DNA of 64,000 nt from UBA8529 sp964390565 (GCA_964390565.1 CAYMII010000007.1:1-64000), one strand, 5' to 3'; counted from the first letter of the stretch, positions 16,800 to 25,412 are shown. Program-made: numbers and translations. The notes: generated from the letters alone by a model not told the origin.

Positions 16800-18461
16800 T
16801 TAGCTTTGAGGATACTGATATAAGAATCGCTTTATACTCTTTTTAGGTGTTTTTTCGAACTCTTCTGGGTAAAGTTTAACTTTAACAATCTGGCAATAAG
16901 AAGGTAAACTCTTGTTCACCTCTAAGCGATTGGCTTCAATAACCTTTTCAAGATCTTCGTTAGAATATCCGGCTTTATCAGCAGCATCAAAATCGGGGAA
17001 AACAAGGGCTATAAGCTTCTTATTTTGCTCAACCACCAATGATTCCTGCACGAATGGCATATTATTTATTCGTGCCTCTATCTCTTCGGGGTAAATGTTC
17101 TGTCCGCTAGAACCCAAAATCATGTTTTTGCTACGACCCTTAATGTAAAGATAGCCATCAGCATCAACAACGCCAAGGTCGCCAGTGTGTAGCCAACCAT
17201 CGGCATCGATAGTCTGCTTGGTTGCTTCATCGTTCTTATAATAGCCAAGCATCACATTATCGCCTTTAACCAATATCTCGCCGGGTATATTTTGAGGATC
17301 CGATGAATCAATTTTAAGCTGCATGTTAATTACAACTTTTCCGCAAGAATAGAGACGATTTGTATTCCACGAACCGTAGGTGATAATTGGTCCACACTCG
17401 GTCATGCCGTAACCAACGGTGTAACGGAAACCAATGTTTCTTAAGAAAGACTCCACTTCGGGGTTAAGCGCTGCTCCACCAATAATAACCTCAATAAAGT
17501 TATCGCCAAACACCTTGGTTAACTTCTCTTTAATCTTGTTAAGGATTCGACGATCGATAATTGGAACCTTAAGCAACAGCTTTAGCGATGGGCGTTTTAG
17601 CGCATCCAATACGTTTTTGCGATATATCTTTTCGATAATAAGCGGTACGGCTAATACGATTCTAGGGCGTATCTCGGCAAATGCATCGAGGATAATCTTT
17701 GGCGAAGGTGTTTTGGTTAAGAAATGGATATGACAGCCAACGGTAAACTGATATAAAAACTCAAATGCAGCACCGTAAGCATGGGCAAGCGGTAATATGG
17801 AAACCATGTTATCGCCCGGTTTTAGAGGAATTACCCCATAAGCAAATACCAAATTGCTCCAAAGACTGCGGTAAGGAAGCATTACTCCTTTTGAAAAGCC
17901 CGATGTTCCTGATGTGTAGTTGATAAGCGCCAAATCATTGGGTTGATCCTTGTGATATGAAATCATTTCGGGGGTTAACCCATTAGGATACTTCTCTTCG
18001 AAAAGTTCTTTTACTTTACTTCTAATCTCCTTTACTGAAAACGGAGTATTTTCGTGTAGTATAGAGAAATCCGTTAATGAGATAATACACTTAACGCCAC
18101 GCATGTGCTCTTCGTTTAGGTCTTCCCAAATGCCGTCGCCGGCAAAAAGCACTCTGGCATCCGAATGATTTACGATATGATGTACGTTATCGGGCTTAAA
18201 GTCATGTAAGATTGGAACGAGAACTGCGCCATAGCTCACTGTTGCGATAAAAGCAACAGCCCACGTTGATGAGTTTTTGCCTATTAGGGCAATTTTATCT
18301 CCTTTATGAATTCCTGTTTTTTCGAAGATAATATGAATCTTTTCTACCTTTCTTGCCACATCAGCGTAGGTGAGTGTTGCCCCTTGATAATCGGTAAATG
18401 CTGGCAAATCCCAATTCTGTTTAACGCTATCCTCGAAAAACTTAATAAAACTTTTTTCCAT
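16800..18461 (-). CDS. AMP-binding long-chain acyl-CoA synthetase, copy A
   Basis: The start is ATG 18461 (MEKSFIKFFEDSV). An in-frame TTG at 18476 is weaker. The 553-aa protein shows INYTSGTSGFSKGVM, GYGMTECGPIITYGSW, GWLHTGDLGVVD and PKKSIKRFLYQ, so all ANL motifs are intact. It is very similar to the following gene along its whole length. Activation of long-chain fatty acids is expected. The duplicate may differ in substrate range. A TACATTTG promoter-like box lies about 80 bases upstream. Confidence 0.93.
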   Translation of the reverse strand: MEKSFIKFFEDSVKQNWDLPAFTDYQGATLTYADVARKVEKIHIIFEKTGIHKGDKIALIGKNSSTWAVAFIATVSYGAVLVPILHDFKPDNVHHIVNHSDARVLFAGDGIWEDLNEEHMRGVKCIISLTDFSILHENTPFSVKEIRSKVKELFEEKYPNGLTPEMISYHKDQPNDLALINYTSGTSGFSKGVMLPYRSLWSNLVFAYGVIPLKPGDNMVSILPLAHAYGAAFEFLYQFTVGCHIHFLTKTPSPKIILDAFAEIRPRIVLAVPLIIEKIYRKNVLDALKRPSLKLLLKVPIIDRRILNKIKEKLTKVFGDNFIEVIIGGAALNPEVESFLRNIGFRYTVGYGMTECGPIITYGSWNTNRLYSCGKVVINMQLKIDSSDPQNIPGEILVKGDNVMLGYYKNDEATKQTIDADGWLHTGDLGVVDADGYLYIKGRSKNMILGSSGQNIYPEEIEARINNMPFVQESLVVEQNKKLIALVFPDFDAADKAGYSNEDLEKVIEANRLEVNKSLPSYCQIVKVKLYPEEFEKTPKKSIKRFLYQYPQS

Positions 18462-18541
18462 ACAGTCCCTTTGCAATGGTTAATAATTTCTCATTAAGAG
18501 TTTTACAATATTTTTATGTTCTAAAGCATCGTCCCAACTTA

Positions 18542-18549
18542 CAAATGTA
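18542..18549 (-). promoter_or_regulatory. Bacteroidetes -7 box (TACATTTG) for the acyl-CoA synthetase pair
   Basis: A perfect TAnnTTTG match on the minus strand, 80 bases before the ATG at 18461. TTTG words lie 13 and 24 bases further upstream, so neither has the usual 19-20 spacing. The assignment rests on the -7 box alone. Confidence 0.3.
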
Positions 18550-18676
18550 AAAAAATTACATACAAAGTGTTTTCAAATAGTAAACAAAGATGTTTCTCAG
18601 GTAGTTCCTCCTTTCGCTAGAATTAAATAATTTGAATGAGGAAATTAATTCATATTTTTACGCTGATTAAACAGAT

Positions 18677-19351
18677 ATGATGAGCGCAAATAGGATTGCT
18701 TTAATTGTTGCTGGTGGCTCTGGCTCAAGAATGGGAGCTGAAGTCCCTAAGCAATTTTTGCTGATACAGGGGAAGCCGATCCTTATGCATACGCTCAATG
18801 TTTTTGCTAGTATTCCAACTGTTAACGAGATAGTACTTGTTCTCCCCGAAACACAAATCGAACACTGGAAATCGCTTTGTATAAAACATCATTTTGCGGT
18901 TAACCATTTAGTTACAAAGGGCGGTGAAACTCGATACCAATCCGTTAAAAACGGGTTAACGAAGATAAATAATCCTAATGCTTTGGTTGCAATACACGAT
19001 GGCGTAAGGCCTCTGGTTTCAGAGGAAGTCATTGAGAATTGCTTTATGGCTGCAGAAAAGTTCGGGAATGCCATTCCCGTTGTAAAGCCTGTAGAATCGG
19101 TAAGAATTCAGGAGCGTGATAATTCGTTTATTGCAGATCGCGATAAAGTATTGCTAGTTCAAACCCCACAAATTTTTAAGTTTTCAATAATTAAGAAAGG
19201 ATACGAAACGCCGTATCAGCCCTCCTTTACAGATGATGCCTCGGTTGTTGAGTTTATGGGAGAAAAAATTCACCTTGTTGAAGGGAATAGGGAGAATATC
19301 AAGATTACAACACCTCTGGATCTCAAAATTGCAGAGACCTTAATGAAATAA
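18677..19351 (+). CDS. ispD: 2-C-methyl-D-erythritol 4-phosphate cytidylyltransferase
   Basis: A 224-aa enzyme of the non-mevalonate isoprenoid pathway that makes CDP-methylerythritol from MEP and CTP. The signature is complete: ALIVAGGSGSRMGAEVPKQF at the N-terminus (CTP-binding glycine loop and Lys), the Asp motif AIHDGVRPLVS (about 108-118) and the late QTPQIFK with TDDASVVE. Two adjacent ATG codons start the frame (18677, 18680). The gene stands alone on the plus strand and ends in a shared terminator. IspG of the same pathway lies about 14 kb away. Confidence 0.96.
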   Translation: MMSANRIALIVAGGSGSRMGAEVPKQFLLIQGKPILMHTLNVFASIPTVNEIVLVLPETQIEHWKSLCIKHHFAVNHLVTKGGETRYQSVKNGLTKINNPNALVAIHDGVRPLVSEEVIENCFMAAEKFGNAIPVVKPVESVRIQERDNSFIADRDKVLLVQTPQIFKFSIIKKGYETPYQPSFTDDASVVEFMGEKIHLVEGNRENIKITTPLDLKIAETLMK

Positions 19352-19353
19352 AA

Positions 19354-19379
19354 AGAGCGCTAGTAAAAACTAGCGCTCT
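19354..19379 (-). terminator. Hairpin terminator between convergent genes
   Basis: A perfect 11-bp stem (AGAGCGCTAGT / ACTAGCGCTCT) with an AAAA loop. On the minus strand it is followed by TTTTTATTT, so it is a good intrinsic terminator for the coiled-coil gene. It may also stop ispD transcription. Confidence 0.88.
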
Positions 19380-19400
19380 CAATTCTTTTACGAATAATCT

Positions 19401-20315
19401 CTATTTAAGCGTGAATTCGCTTGAGCCCACTAGATTTCCATCTAAGTAAACTGTTGCCTGATACTTTCCTGCGGCCAAATCGCCTTTGCTATCATAGTAG
19501 ATACAAAGATCAACATCCTGATTTTGGTAATCAACCTCACGTTTGGCAGAGAAAACTATCTTTTCGCCATTGAAATCGAATAAATCAGTTTCTGCCTTTG
19601 CAAGGATAAACTGATCTGGCCCAAGAATACGAATATAAGCATCGCGAACTCCTGCTTTTGCAATTGAATTCTCGGATAGAGTAAAACAAACACGAATTTT
19701 TTCAACCCTGCGAGCACGAGTAACCTCGTTACCCTTGCGGCTAACAGCCATTGCAACAACGCTACGTGCTTTGATGATAGAGCCTTTTTCAACCTGACTG
19801 CTTAACTCCTCTGTTTTTTGCTCTAACTCTTTTACAGTTTTCTTTGCAGTTGTTGCTTCCTCTTTTACCTTCACGTTTTCGGCAATAAGCTGTTGATTCA
19901 TTGCATTTAGCGAATCAACATCATGTAGTAAGTCCTTCATGATTGTACGTAAAGTTCCAAGTTCGCGCTGATACTCTTTAATTTTAGAGTAGCTGATATT
20001 TCTTTCGGACTGAACCTGTGCGTAAAGTTTTTTAACCCTCTCCTGCTCCTGCTGAAGCTTTTGGTTGATTGAATCATTCGTCGTTTCAAGAGATGTGTAG
20101 TCCTTCATCAACCCCTGAAGCTTATTGGTAATTGAATCCTTTTCGGAGGTAAGCATGGTTTGAATATCTTCCGAATTCTTAATCTGCTCATTGTATTTCC
20201 ATGCTACAACGGCAAGAATAATTACAAGTACAACAATTAAAAAGGATAAGAAAACAACCGCTTTCGACTTTCCAGAACTGGGTGTTTCTGGGGCATTAAT
20301 AACTTGATCTTCCAT
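19401..20315 (-). CDS. Membrane-anchored coiled-coil protein, Bacteroidetes conserved, function unknown
   Basis: A 304-aa protein with a short cytoplasmic N-terminus, one membrane helix (about 19-43, VVFLSFLIVVLVIILAVVAW), a long coiled coil (about 50-175, rich in E, K, Q) and a beta-rich C-terminal domain (about 180-304). The C-terminal domain contains RARRVEKIRVCFTLSEN and a typical end for an extracellular sandwich domain (YLDGNLVGSSEFTLK). I do not recognise a named family. It lies 57 bases after gldA in the same direction, so it may be co-transcribed. A structural envelope role is only a guess. Confidence 0.85.
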   Translation of the reverse strand: MEDQVINAPETPSSGKSKAVVFLSFLIVVLVIILAVVAWKYNEQIKNSEDIQTMLTSEKDSITNKLQGLMKDYTSLETTNDSINQKLQQEQERVKKLYAQVQSERNISYSKIKEYQRELGTLRTIMKDLLHDVDSLNAMNQQLIAENVKVKEEATTAKKTVKELEQKTEELSSQVEKGSIIKARSVVAMAVSRKGNEVTRARRVEKIRVCFTLSENSIAKAGVRDAYIRILGPDQFILAKAETDLFDFNGEKIVFSAKREVDYQNQDVDLCIYYDSKGDLAAGKYQATVYLDGNLVGSSEFTLK

Positions 20316-20371
20316 GGTAAACTATTTTTGTGTGTGGTTTTATTTGGAATAACTAAGGTATAAATTTTTAT

Positions 20372-21289
20372 TTAGTTCTGGTTTGTTAGCGACTGGAATA
20401 TCTCCTCTAGCTGTCGCCCTTTTTGCTGTAAAGTAATAATGGTTAACCCGTTATCAACAGCAAATCGAAATATCTCGGGTCGTATATCGTTTGAACCGTT
20501 TGATGAAATAAGCCAAGAGTTTTTGCTAAGCATGGCAACATCTGAAACACCATTAATTTGTTTCAACCTATCCATTGCAATATCCTCAACAAACTCAACC
20601 AATACAGAGATTCCTTTAACAGAGCTTTGGGCAATTACCTCTTTTGTGGAGCCATCGGCAACAATCTTCCCTTTATTTATTATGATGATCTTTTGACAAA
20701 TAGCCTCAACCTCCTGCATGATATGGGTTGATAGAAGCACTGTCTTTTCACTTCCTATATCTTTAATCAGCTTACGGATTTCAACTATCTGGTTTGGATC
20801 AAGGCCGCTTGTTGGCTCATCAAGTATAAGTACGCTAGGGTTATGAATAAGCGCTTGCGCTAATCCTACCCGTTGTCTGTAACCCTTGGATAAAGATCCT
20901 ATTTTCTTATTCTGCTCGTTGCCAATCCCTGTTAGCTCGATTAGCTCGCGAACTCTTTTTTCTGTTGATTTTCCTAAATGGTAGATATTCGCAACAAAGG
21001 TTAGATACTCCTTTATATATAAGTCGTGATAAAGAGGATTATTCTCAGGAAGATATCCAATATCCTTTCTGATATCAACCTCTTGATTATCCATTGTAAT
21101 GCCATTAACCTCAACCGTTCCGGCTGTTTGAGGGATAAACCCGGTGATAATCTTCATCATGGTTGATTTACCAGCACCGTTTGGACCAAGAAAACCAACT
21201 ACGTTGCCCGATTGCACCTCGAACGAAACATCATCGAGCGCCTTTTGAACCCCGTACTCCTTAACTACACTTGAGACTTTTATCGACAT
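20372..21289 (-). CDS. gldA: ABC transporter ATP-binding protein, GldA-type
   Basis: A 305-aa ATPase with Walker A GPNGAGKST (about 34-42), the signature LSKGYRQRVGLAQAL (about 131-145), Walker B VLILDEPTSGLDP and the H-loop STH. The segments DIGYLPENNPLYHDLYIKEY and the C-terminal extension ending GRQLEEIFQSLT are characteristic of GldA, the ATPase of the Gld ABC complex in gliding Bacteroidetes. GldF and GldG membrane partners are not adjacent here. GldA-like proteins also occur in non-gliding Bacteroidales, so motility is not implied. Confidence 0.9.
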   Translation of the reverse strand: MSIKVSSVVKEYGVQKALDDVSFEVQSGNVVGFLGPNGAGKSTMMKIITGFIPQTAGTVEVNGITMDNQEVDIRKDIGYLPENNPLYHDLYIKEYLTFVANIYHLGKSTEKRVRELIELTGIGNEQNKKIGSLSKGYRQRVGLAQALIHNPSVLILDEPTSGLDPNQIVEIRKLIKDIGSEKTVLLSTHIMQEVEAICQKIIIINKGKIVADGSTKEVIAQSSVKGISVLVEFVEDIAMDRLKQINGVSDVAMLSKNSWLISSNGSNDIRPEIFRFAVDNGLTIITLQQKGRQLEEIFQSLTNQN

Positions 21290-21309
21290 GATAAAAACTG
21301 AATTTTATG

Positions 21310-21317
21310 CAAACCTA
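21310..21317 (-). promoter_or_regulatory. Bacteroidetes -7 box (TAGGTTTG) for gldA
   Basis: A perfect TAnnTTTG match on the minus strand, 20 bases before the gldA ATG, which would give a leader of roughly 15 bases. No clear TTTG lies 19-20 bases further upstream. Confidence 0.35.
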
Positions 21318-21349
21318 AGAAAAATAACGTTTACTTTATCACTCTAGTA

Positions 21350-21573
21350 TTTAACGTGAGTTCGACGTAAGTCTAACGCAAAGTTTTTATGCCTTGCGTT
21401 TTACAAAAAATCGTTTTAAAAGGATACAAATTACCCATAATGATGCTGTTTGTTGCTAAGAAGCGCAGAGAACGCAAAGGCTTGATGATTTTGCATTAAT
21501 GCAAAATCATCAAAAATGGAACGATTTTTATTCTTGTGCTTCATTGCTTTTCCTTATACCGACGTTATTTAGC
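21350..21573. repeat. Palindromic MITE-like element, copy 1 (downstream of metK)
   Basis: About 224 bases without a gene. It opens with TTAACGTGAGTTCGACG and closes with GACGTTATTTAGC, an imperfect terminal inverted repeat. At its core (21482-21513) is a perfect 32-base palindrome, ATGATTTTGCAT being one arm. A CGCAGAGAACGCAAAGG word lies just before it. A clearly related element with the same order of parts is at 23113-23343 on the other side of metK, in the same orientation. Confidence 0.8.
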
Positions 21574-21576
21574 AAA

Positions 21577-21602
21577 AAAGGCATCTCCGAAAAGATGCCT
21601 TT
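21577..21602 (-). terminator. metK terminator
   Basis: A 10-bp stem AAAGGCATCT / AGATGCCTTT with a 6-base loop, followed on the minus strand by TTTTTT. It lies 22 bases after the metK stop. Confidence 0.88.
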
Positions 21603-21624
21603 CAATAATGTTATAGTGTAAAGC

Positions 21625-22884
21625 CTACAAACCAAAAGTGGCCTTAATTTTATCAACATAATCGAGTTTCTCCCATGTAAAGAGTTCAACCTCTTTCTCA
21701 TAAGATTTTCCGCCATTGCCAGCCTCAACAAAGCGAGCCATTACCTTTTTAGGATCGCGTCCCATATGGCCATACGATGCTGTTTCTTCAAAAATAGGGT
21801 TCTTTAATCCAAAACGTTTTACAATTGCTGCTGGACGCATATCGAAGATACCATCTATTTTCTTCGCGATGTCTCCATCTGATAGTTTCACCTTTGCAGT
21901 GCCATAGGTATTAACAAAAAGACCTACAGGTTGAGCAACGCCGATTGCATATGCAACTTGTACTAAAATCTCATCGGCTACACCTGCTGCAACTAAGTTT
22001 TTAGCAATATGGCGTGCTGCGTAAGCAGCCGAACGGTCAACCTTCGATGAATCTTTACCCGAGAAAGCACCACCTCCGTGAGCACCCTTGCCACCATAGG
22101 TGTCAACAATAATCTTACGTCCGGTTAAGCCTGTATCGCCATGAGGACCGCCAATAACGAATTTACCGGTTGGGTTTACGTGAAGAATGTAGTCATCCTT
22201 AAACAGCTTTTGAATCCTCTCAGGGAATAACGCCTTCATTCTTGGAATAAGGTTGTTTTGAACATCAGCCTTAATCTTTGCAAGCATTGTCTTTTCCTCA
22301 TCGAAATCATCGTGCTGAGTAGAAACAACTATAGTGTGAATTCTTAGAGGATTGTTATTATCATCATACTCAAGAGTTACCTGGCTCTTTGCATCAGGAC
22401 GAAGGTAAAGCATCTGTTTGCCCTCGCGACGAATCTTAGCAAGCTCAAGAAGTAAAACGTGCGAAAGCACTAGGGTTAGTGGCATATACTCGTCGGTTTC
22501 GCGGCAAGCATAACCAAACATCATGCCTTGGTCACCAGCACCTTGGTCTTCCTCTTTCTCTCTAACAACACCTTGGTTAATATCTGGCGATTGCTCATGA
22601 ATGCTCGAAATAACAGCGCACGATTCGGAATCGAATCTATACTCGTGTTTTGTGTAACCAATTCTTCTTATTACTCTACGCGCAACTTCCTGAACATCAA
22701 CATACGCTTTTGTCTTAACCTCTCCGCTAAGTACAACTAATCCTGTTGTAACAAGCGTTTCGCAAGCTACTTTTGAATCAGGATCTTGACGTAAAAACTC
22801 ATCAAGTAGAGCGTCTGAAATTTGGTCGGCTACTTTATCTGGATGGCCTTCCGAAACACTTTCGGATGTAAATAGATATCCCAT
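21625..22884 (-). CDS. metK: S-adenosylmethionine synthetase
   Basis: A 419-aa enzyme making S-adenosylmethionine from methionine and ATP. Signature blocks are SVSEGHPDKVADQISDA (about 9-25), GAGDQGMMFGYA (about 116-127), GGPHGDTGLTGRKIIVDTYG and GGGAFSGKDSSKVDRSAAY. Length is normal for Bacteroidetes MetK. It is monocistronic with its own terminator, and related palindromic repeat elements bracket it. I looked for an S-box or SAM-II-like riboswitch in the leader and saw none. Confidence 0.97.
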   Translation of the reverse strand: MGYLFTSESVSEGHPDKVADQISDALLDEFLRQDPDSKVACETLVTTGLVVLSGEVKTKAYVDVQEVARRVIRRIGYTKHEYRFDSESCAVISSIHEQSPDINQGVVREKEEDQGAGDQGMMFGYACRETDEYMPLTLVLSHVLLLELAKIRREGKQMLYLRPDAKSQVTLEYDDNNNPLRIHTIVVSTQHDDFDEEKTMLAKIKADVQNNLIPRMKALFPERIQKLFKDDYILHVNPTGKFVIGGPHGDTGLTGRKIIVDTYGGKGAHGGGAFSGKDSSKVDRSAAYAARHIAKNLVAAGVADEILVQVAYAIGVAQPVGLFVNTYGTAKVKLSDGDIAKKIDGIFDMRPAAIVKRFGLKNPIFEETASYGHMGRDPKKVMARFVEAGNGGKSYEKEVELFTWEKLDYVDKIKATFGL

Positions 22885-23112
22885 TGTTCACTTTTTTATA
22901 GGGTTTATAAAAAGGAAGGATTAACGATTGCAGGAGTTTTGGCTCTGTTTTAGCATTTTTTTTCTGTGGTTGCAATCAGTCAAATCTTTCCACATTGTTA
23001 TAAAAACAAGTGCACAAATCTAACAAAATATGTTGATTGTTGTTCGTTGTTGGCTGACCGTTTTTATAAAAACTTTTCCGTTAGCTGGGTCTAACAGAAA
23101 GCTGTTGTATTA
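22885..23112. other. Intergenic region upstream of metK
   Basis: This stretch, with the repeat element that follows it, makes the roughly 510-base gene-free gap before vanZ. It holds one Bacteroidetes -7-like box (TAGATTTG on the minus strand, 23015-23022, about 130 bases before the metK ATG) but no matching -33 box. I see no riboswitch, small ORF or hairpin I would defend. Confidence 0.4.
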
Positions 23113-23343
23113 GTTTAACGTGAGTTCGCCAAAAGTTTAACACAGAGGTTTTTGTTTTGTATTTTGCTAAATGAACGTTTTACTATGATGCAGCCCTACC
23201 TTTTTGGTGTTAATGGTCATTGAGAAGCACAGAGAACACAGAGGTTTCATGATTTTGCATTAATGCAAAATCATGAAAAAGAAATAAATTTTATTCTCAC
23301 TTTTCAATGCTATTCCTTATATCGAGCTGACGTTAGTTTAACA
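23113..23343. repeat. Palindromic MITE-like element, copy 2 (upstream of metK)
   Basis: About 230 bases, opening GTTTAACGTGAGTTCGCC and closing CGAGCTGACGTTAGTTTAAC, whose ends are imperfect inverted repeats of each other. The core (23245-23278) is a perfect 34-base palindrome identical to copy 1 over the inner 26 bases. One base pair differs in a compensatory way: G-C in copy 1, C-G here. The preceding word GCACAGAGAACACAGAGG parallels GCGCAGAGAACGCAAAGG in copy 1. Confidence 0.8.
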
Positions 23344-23371
23344 AACAGCTGATAATAAAAGAGAATGTTCG

Positions 23372-23400
23372 AACAACTGACAACCATAAACTGTCAACTA
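23372..23400. repeat. Heptamer cluster at the vanZ 3' end
   Basis: Four heptamers in register: CAACTGA, CAACCAT, AAACTGT, CAACTAA. The last supplies the TAG stop of the VanZ-like gene, exactly as at the 3' end of the acyl-CoA synthetase near 15117. Confidence 0.65.
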
Positions 23401-23793
23401 AATATACCCATCTGTAATTCTATTCACGCTTCGGTAAGTGACTGCAGCAACAAGAAAACCTGCAGTATTTGCAATCATATCCCAAATATCGGCACCTCGG
23501 TTAATCACCAAAACCTTTTGGATAACTTCAATCAATGCGCCATAGCTCAGCGATATGGTTGCAGCAATAAGAATTGCGTCAACCGTTACCTTACGGTGCA
23601 TCCGTTGCTTGTTGTTTTCAGAAATCAGTAAAAGAGTAAAAACGGAGTAAAAAATAAAATGAACAAACTTATCGAGATGTGGAATATCGATAATTTTTAC
23701 CTTGTTGATTTGGTTCCCTGGAATACTACAAAGCACAAGTATGAACGTTGCCCAAACGATAGATTTCCAGTGATTTTTCCAGATATTTCGCAT
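23398..23793 (-). CDS. VanZ-like family membrane protein
   Basis: A 131-aa protein with four hydrophobic helices and the VanZ-like hallmark IPHLDKFVHFIFY (about 37-49), plus the later EVIQ...NRGADIWDMIANTAG, both typical of the family. The family is named after the teicoplanin-resistance accessory protein VanZ, but most chromosomal members have no known role. The gene stands alone, ends inside a heptamer repeat word, and has no resistance neighbours, so no resistance function should be read into it. Confidence 0.88.
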   Translation of the reverse strand: MRNIWKNHWKSIVWATFILVLCSIPGNQINKVKIIDIPHLDKFVHFIFYSVFTLLLISENNKQRMHRKVTVDAILIAATISLSYGALIEVIQKVLVINRGADIWDMIANTAGFLVAAVTYRSVNRITDGYI

Positions 23794-23899
23794 TGTTTGC
23801 TAAGTAGTTAGAATTCGAAAGATAGATCATTGGCTCGAAACAGCAAAGCGTTACAATTATCTTTTAAGCCTAAGATGATATTTTTTTAATCCCATTTGC

Positions 23900-23907
23900 T
23901 ACCTTTG
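23900..23907 (+). promoter_or_regulatory. Bacteroidetes -7 box (TACCTTTG) for the YhbP-like gene
   Basis: A perfect TAnnTTTG match 19 bases before ATG 23927. The predicted transcription start near 23914 favours that ATG over the in-frame TTG at 23915. There is no convincing -33 box. Confidence 0.4.
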
Positions 23908-23926
23908 TCTCTCTTTGATAATTACG

Positions 23927-24385
23927 ATGAACGCACCCGAAAAAAGGATAGTTGAATTTATCAACAAACATCATGTGTTGACACTGGCAACCAGCTTCGA
24001 GGAGGAGCCTTGGTGCGCAAATTGTTTTTATGTTTACCTGCCCGAAGAGAATAGCCTTGTTTTTACATCTGACTTTGAAACAAAGCACATTCAGCATGCT
24101 TGTCATAATATATACGTTGCAGGGAGCATTGTCCTTGAAACATCTATTGTTGGTAAGATACAGGGGATTCAATTCCAAGGAATTATCAGTGAACCAAAGG
24201 GTGAATACCTTGAAAAGGTAAAATCAGCCTACCTTAAACGTTTCCCCATTGCCATGCTTATGGATACTCATCTTTGGGCGATTGACCTCACATATATTAA
24301 GATGACCGATAACCGCTTGGGCTTTGGAAAAAAACTAATCTGGAAAAAAGATCTCCTATTCCAGAATATCAACCTACAAAACTAA
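23927..24385 (+). CDS. YhbP-like (UPF0306) protein of the pyridoxamine-phosphate-oxidase fold
   Basis: The start is ATG 23927 (MNAPEKRIVEFINKHHVLTLAT); the frame also opens at TTG 23915, which lies inside the promoter region. The 152-aa protein shows the split-barrel flavin-binding pattern HHVLTLATS ... WCANCFYVYLPEENSLVF (about 14-45), the hallmark of the YhbP/UPF0306 group. Members bind FMN or haem-like cofactors, but no reaction is established. It precedes an epimerase gene by 10 bases, so the two probably form an operon. Confidence 0.85.
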   Translation: MNAPEKRIVEFINKHHVLTLATSFEEEPWCANCFYVYLPEENSLVFTSDFETKHIQHACHNIYVAGSIVLETSIVGKIQGIQFQGIISEPKGEYLEKVKSAYLKRFPIAMLMDTHLWAIDLTYIKMTDNRLGFGKKLIWKKDLLFQNINLQN

Positions 24386-24395
24386 CCTCCTGCCA

Positions 24396-25412
24396 ATGAT
24401 TCTTGTAACTGGAGGAACAGGGCTAACAGGCTCACATCTTCTTTTTGAACTTGCACAGCAGGGTAATAGAGTAAGGGCCACAAAACGGATGAACTCTTCT
24501 GTTGACTTTGTTAAGAAAATATTCTCGCTTTATACATCAAATCCCGAAAGCCTTTTTGGCTTGATTGAATGGGTTGATGTTGATTTACTCGATTACTCTT
24601 CGTTGTTAGAGGCAACAAATGGCGTTGATACTGTTTATCATACCGCCGCTGTTGTTTCGTTTAACCCAAAGGATGCGTTCAGCATTATTGAAACTAACGT
24701 TAAAGGAACGGCAAACGTTGTTGATGCATGTATTCAAAATGGCGTAAAAAACCTTTGTCACATCAGCTCAATTGCTGCTTTAGGAGAGGCAAACGATAAA
24801 GGTGTTGTTGATGAATCCTGCGCATGGACAAAAACTAAGGGCAAAAGCGCCTATGCCAAGAGCAAATTTTTTGGCGAGATGGAGGTTTGGCGTGGAGCAG
24901 AAAATGGCTTAAGGGTGATAATTGTTAACCCTTCGGTAATTCTTGGCCCAGGCCGATGGGAAAGCGGAAGTGGTCAACTGTTTAGCCGCGTATCAAAAGG
25001 AATGCCTGTATATACTAGCGGAGTAACCGGTTATGTTGATGTTAGAGATGTTGCAAGAGCAATGGTTCTGCTTACAAATAACGATAAGATTATCAATGAG
25101 CGATTTATACTAAACTCCGAAAACTTAAGTTTTAAAGAAATTTTTTCCAACATAGCCAATGGAGTAGGGAAGAAGCCTCCGCGAACAGAAATAAAGCCTT
25201 GGGTAATAAACTGCGCTTTTCCAATAATTAAATTTGTTGTAACCCTTATGGGTAAAGGTGCTGTGATATCAAAAGAGAATCTAAAATCGGCATTTCATCA
25301 AACCTACTACTCATCAAACAAAATAAAAGAGCAAATTGGGTTTACTTTTATCCCAATAGCTGATTCTACGAAGTTTATTGGTGATGTATTTATGAGTAAT
25401 AAGGTTTCTTAA
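24396..25412 (+). CDS. NAD(P)-dependent epimerase/dehydratase (extended SDR)
   Basis: A 338-aa extended SDR with the dinucleotide motif GGTGLTGSH (about 6-14), NVKGT near 108, the catalytic Ser in HISSIAALG and YAKSK. The family resembles dihydroflavonol-4-reductase/hopanoid-associated sugar epimerases in Bacteroidetes. The substrate is unknown. It follows the YhbP-like gene closely and converges on lgt with a nine-base gap and no visible terminator between them. Confidence 0.88.
   Translation: MILVTGGTGLTGSHLLFELAQQGNRVRATKRMNSSVDFVKKIFSLYTSNPESLFGLIEWVDVDLLDYSSLLEATNGVDTVYHTAAVVSFNPKDAFSIIETNVKGTANVVDACIQNGVKNLCHISSIAALGEANDKGVVDESCAWTKTKGKSAYAKSKFFGEMEVWRGAENGLRVIIVNPSVILGPGRWESGSGQLFSRVSKGMPVYTSGVTGYVDVRDVARAMVLLTNNDKIINERFILNSENLSFKEIFSNIANGVGKKPPRTEIKPWVINCAFPIIKFVVTLMGKGAVISKENLKSAFHQTYYSSNKIKEQIGFTFIPIADSTKFIGDVFMSNKVS

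Noticed and set aside
16473..16823. Plus-strand frame of 116 codons antisense to the acyl-CoA synthetases
   Set aside because: It overlaps the start of one synthetase and the end of the other on the opposite strand. The ANL motifs show the minus strand is coding.
22885..23112. SAM riboswitch upstream of metK
   Set aside because: I searched for S-box and SAM-II-like cores and found no matching stems; the region is plain AT-rich sequence with one -7-like box.
23398..23793. Glycopeptide resistance gene vanZ
   Set aside because: Only the VanZ-like fold family is supported. There are no other van genes, and such proteins are common in susceptible bacteria.
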